Position numbers and translations under genes: made by a program
The notes under the pieces: model-generated
What the model was told of the DNA's origin: nothing
Seen by the model: only the letters and a program-made list of their open reading frames with translations
Database searches by the model: none
Source: Butyrivibrio proteoclasticus B316
Lineage (GTDB): Bacteria; Bacillota; Clostridia; Lachnospirales; Lachnospiraceae
Direction of reading: 5' to 3'
NCBI RefSeq assembly: GCF_000145035.1
Contig: NC_014387.1
Coordinates: 2,036,001 to 2,100,000 of the forward strand
DNA length: 64,000 bases
In this document: piece by piece, positions 62,103-64,000 of the stretch
Layout of the letters: every line of letters starts with the position of its first letter
How positions within the stretch are numbered: the first letter of the stretch is position 1

Positions 62103-63467
62103 TCACTTACCGTAAATCATTACATTTTCTGCCAATGCATCTGTAAGCTCAATTTCCCAATCCGCTCCCACAGCTGCATAAATTCTGTTTGACAGAGCTT
62201 TTATTCCATCTGCATAAATAACTACAATATCTTTTTCAACCACAACATCTATATGATATTTGGTTCCGCTTTCCAGCCTGATCGGCTGATTGTTAGGAAA
62301 AGCATTAAAAGATATATTATCATCCTGATTGTCGATGCTAAGCTTGTATTCTTCTCCGCTCTCAGGATTACTAAACACCAGGTCCATTCTGCCGGCTTCT
62401 TCCATATCAAGGTCAAAAGAGAGGTGACAAGTTTCCGGCACCTTCCCTAGATCCAGCGCATTATCTTCAGAAGAAGCATTTAACAGTTCTTTTGTGAAAT
62501 ATTCATTATATTGATCAGGCATGCATACCCCAAGTCTGCCGTCTGATAATTGTCTAAGTTCATATACCAGGACACTTCCTGCCCATGTATACTTCAGGCT
62601 GTCCTTTTCTCTTTTTTTGCGGTCCAGAAAGCCTATAAGATACCTCTTACCCTTGTATTCACAAGTTTTGGCTGCATAGAAGCCATCCCCATCGAAAGTA
62701 TCAATCTCCTCTTTTTCCCATGGTCCAAAGAAATTATCCGAAACTCTGTAATAGACCACGTTGTTCCAACTAAATACCAGATAATACTTATCTCCCATTT
62801 GGAAGACATCCGGGCATTCCATAAAATACAGATTCCGACTGGTATAGAAATCTCCCTTAAAAGTCCAGTTCTCTAAATCCTGTGACTCGTAATATACTAT
62901 AGCGCTCTCGTTTTCTTTTTCTTTTCTTGCTCCCACAAGCATCAGATAGCCATCATCAGTTTTATAAACCTGCGGATCACGAAAATCGTTTGTACTATAC
63001 CCTTTTGGTGCATGAATTATATTGTCATAGTCTTTGGTAAAGCTTTTGTTATCTTTACTTGTAGCATGTAACACACATTCTTTATCTAGTCCATATGTGT
63101 CGTAGTAATCATTATGTCCTGTGTAGAAACAATGATAGTTTCCCTGTTCATCCCTGATAAAAGAACCGGTTCCTACTGCAAGATCCTGTATTTCTGAATC
63201 CTCTGCAAAAGGAAGAACTTCTCCTTTATCCTCAAAGCTTAAAAAGTCCTTGGTATAAAAACGGTGAATGGGATGATAGCCCACACCGTTATGATCTGTT
63301 TCATATAAATAATTCAGATATACTCCATTTTCTTCTGAAAGAGCCATTACATCTCCAACATAACTGTCCTCAGCCCTTGGAAAAAGAGTATCTGCATTTT
63401 GGCTATCAGCACATCCTGTGAGCATACAAGCAAGAAGTGCTGCAATTATGGCAACTTTTCTTTTCAT
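62103..63467 (-). CDS. Surface-anchored GH32-type lipoprotein (extracellular fructanase)
   Basis: 454 residues. A short signal peptide ends in the lipobox LTGC (C19). The five-bladed propeller carries FRDPQVY (catalytic Asp) and MECPDVF (acid/base Glu). The nucleophile motif, WMNDPNG in the neighbouring enzyme, is reduced to YVGDVMAL near residue 37, as in divergent GH32/DUF4975-like members. A C-terminal sandwich follows. It probably trims fructans at the cell surface for the ABC importer upstream. No ribosome-binding site stands clear of the terminator hairpin just upstream, so expression is probably lower than for the binding-protein gene. Confidence 0.88.
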   Translation of the reverse strand: MKRKVAIIAALLACMLTGCADSQNADTLFPRAEDSYVGDVMALSEENGVYLNYLYETDHNGVGYHPIHRFYTKDFLSFEDKGEVLPFAEDSEIQDLAVGTGSFIRDEQGNYHCFYTGHNDYYDTYGLDKECVLHATSKDNKSFTKDYDNIIHAPKGYSTNDFRDPQVYKTDDGYLMLVGARKEKENESAIVYYESQDLENWTFKGDFYTSRNLYFMECPDVFQMGDKYYLVFSWNNVVYYRVSDNFFGPWEKEEIDTFDGDGFYAAKTCEYKGKRYLIGFLDRKKREKDSLKYTWAGSVLVYELRQLSDGRLGVCMPDQYNEYFTKELLNASSEDNALDLGKVPETCHLSFDLDMEEAGRMDLVFSNPESGEEYKLSIDNQDDNISFNAFPNNQPIRLESGTKYHIDVVVEKDIVVIYADGIKALSNRIYAAVGADWEIELTDALAENVMIYGK

Positions 63468-63472
63468 TTTTT

Positions 63473-63499
63473 AAAAAAGGGAGGAGAAAATCTCCTCCC
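63473..63499 (-). terminator. Intra-operon terminator between binding protein and GH32 lipoprotein
   Basis: GGGAGGAGA-TTT-TCTCCTCCC perfect stem followed by TTTTTT, ending 6 nt before the next ATG. The purine-rich arm contains the only Shine-Dalgarno-like sequence. Confidence 0.9.
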
Positions 63500-63519
63500 T
63501 GCCTTTCCGGTTATATGAA

Positions 63520-64000
63520 TTACTTATAGAACTCATCAAGATATTTCTGGTAGATAGAGAGATACTCATCAAGACCATATGCATTAACCTGCTTGAGGTA
63601 CTCATCCCACTCAGCATCTGTAAGACCGTTCATAACGAAGTTACTTCTGCTGGAGTTGATATAGCTGATAAGATCTGTCTGGATAGTTGTAAGAGCCTCT
63701 GTATCATCAGCTGTCATAAATACGTTAGGATATACATACTTGCAGTTCATATCGTCTGTGTAGTACTCCTTGATCCAGTCAAGACGGTACTGAGCGTCAT
63801 CAGGGCATGTAACATATACGCCGTAGTACTCATCAAGGATTGCAAGAGGACCACCAACACACTCAGCCTCACGAACTTCTACAGGAGAAGCATCGCCAAG
63901 TGGTGCATGCTTGAGCATCTTGTCGCCGTTTGCATTTGTTGAAAGCTCGAAGATATCAAACTCATCATCCTCGCCATATGTTCCCCAGTTGTTCTGTGGT
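63520..64000 (-). CDS. Extracellular solute-binding protein (LplA type), C-terminal part
   Basis: 159 codons to the stop; open to the right edge (frame begins at 63999, reading PQNNWGTYGEDD). The C-terminus, DAEWDEYLKQVNAYGLDEYL then IYQKYLDEFYK, and YGVYVTCPDDAQYRL are characteristic of LplA-like lipoprotein binding proteins of ABC importers for complex oligosaccharides. Strong codon bias suggests high expression. It heads toward GH32 and fructokinase genes, so fructo-oligosaccharides are the likely ligand. The signal peptide and partner permeases are outside the window. Confidence 0.85.
   Translation of the reverse strand, partial: PQNNWGTYGEDDEFDIFELSTNANGDKMLKHAPLGDASPVEVREAECVGGPLAILDEYYGVYVTCPDDAQYRLDWIKEYYTDDMNCKYVYPNVFMTADDTEALTTIQTDLISYINSSRSNFVMNGLTDAEWDEYLKQVNAYGLDEYLSIYQKYLDEFYK

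Overview
The window looks like a chromosomal segment of an anaerobic Lachnospiraceae (Butyrivibrio/Pseudobutyrivibrio-type, gut or rumen Clostridia). This is inferred from the AT-rich, Firmicutes-like genes with strong AGGAGG-type ribosome-binding sites, ABC sugar transporters with lipoprotein binding proteins, many cytoplasmic glycoside hydrolases each paired with an AraC regulator, and FIST/GGDEF/EAL signalling proteins. No rRNA, tRNA, transposase or CRISPR-Cas genes were seen. Almost all genes lie on the minus strand.

Layout. 1-4300: topB (cut by the left edge) translationally coupled to an upstream ATPase with degenerate catalytic motifs. 4410-6935: argH-asd. 7339-13016: a metallo-beta-lactamase-fold hydrolase and a four-gene ABC importer (ATPase, two permeases, binding lipoprotein). 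13316-16479: PhoH/PIN protein and SulP permease. 16738-19864: an accessory stretch with a 55-residue RiPP-precursor-like peptide facing an HPr-kinase-like gene, a flagellin-domain protein without the usual N-terminus, a small membrane protein with an apparent frameshift, and two candidate small RNAs with C-rich anti-Shine-Dalgarno loops. 20085-29464: PAS-GGDEF-EAL protein, HerA-like ATPase, carB and a FIST-GGDEF cyclase. 30126-33778: sfsA, a tyrosine phosphatase and a chemoreceptor. 33877-43452: a rhamnoside/glucoside operon (GPH symporter, GH2, GH78, GH1, sugar isomerase) with a divergent AraC regulator. 43727-50650: resistance-like small-molecule-modifying enzymes (AraC-kinase fusion, HD, GNAT, nucleotidyltransferase), a beta-helix lipoprotein, an UlaG-like hydrolase and a YdcF protein. 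50892-52487: a DUF1848 protein and a double-glycine-leader peptide. 52598-59590: GH2 plus DUF5107-TPR with an AraC regulator. 59644-64000: a fructan operon (binding protein cut by the right edge, extracellular GH32 lipoprotein, cytoplasmic GH32, fructokinase).

The most unusual signal is non-coding. Two intergenic regions 22 kb apart (29879-30065 and 51902-52203) carry eight copies of a strictly 37-bp element, TAATAMCA-N21-TRNTATTA, mostly with a 75-bp period. The ends are conserved but the 21-bp core differs in every copy, so this is neither a CRISPR array nor a simple tandem repeat. Other unexplained structures include a 202-bp near-perfect palindrome, a 147-bp branched palindrome, a 19-bp-arm hairpin before the chemoreceptor, and a six-unit ~30-bp tandem array.

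The sugar loci work as separate import-and-cleave modules. Intact oligosaccharides enter through ABC or cation symporters and are cut in the cytoplasm by enzymes without signal peptides. Only the fructan module has a surface-anchored hydrolase.
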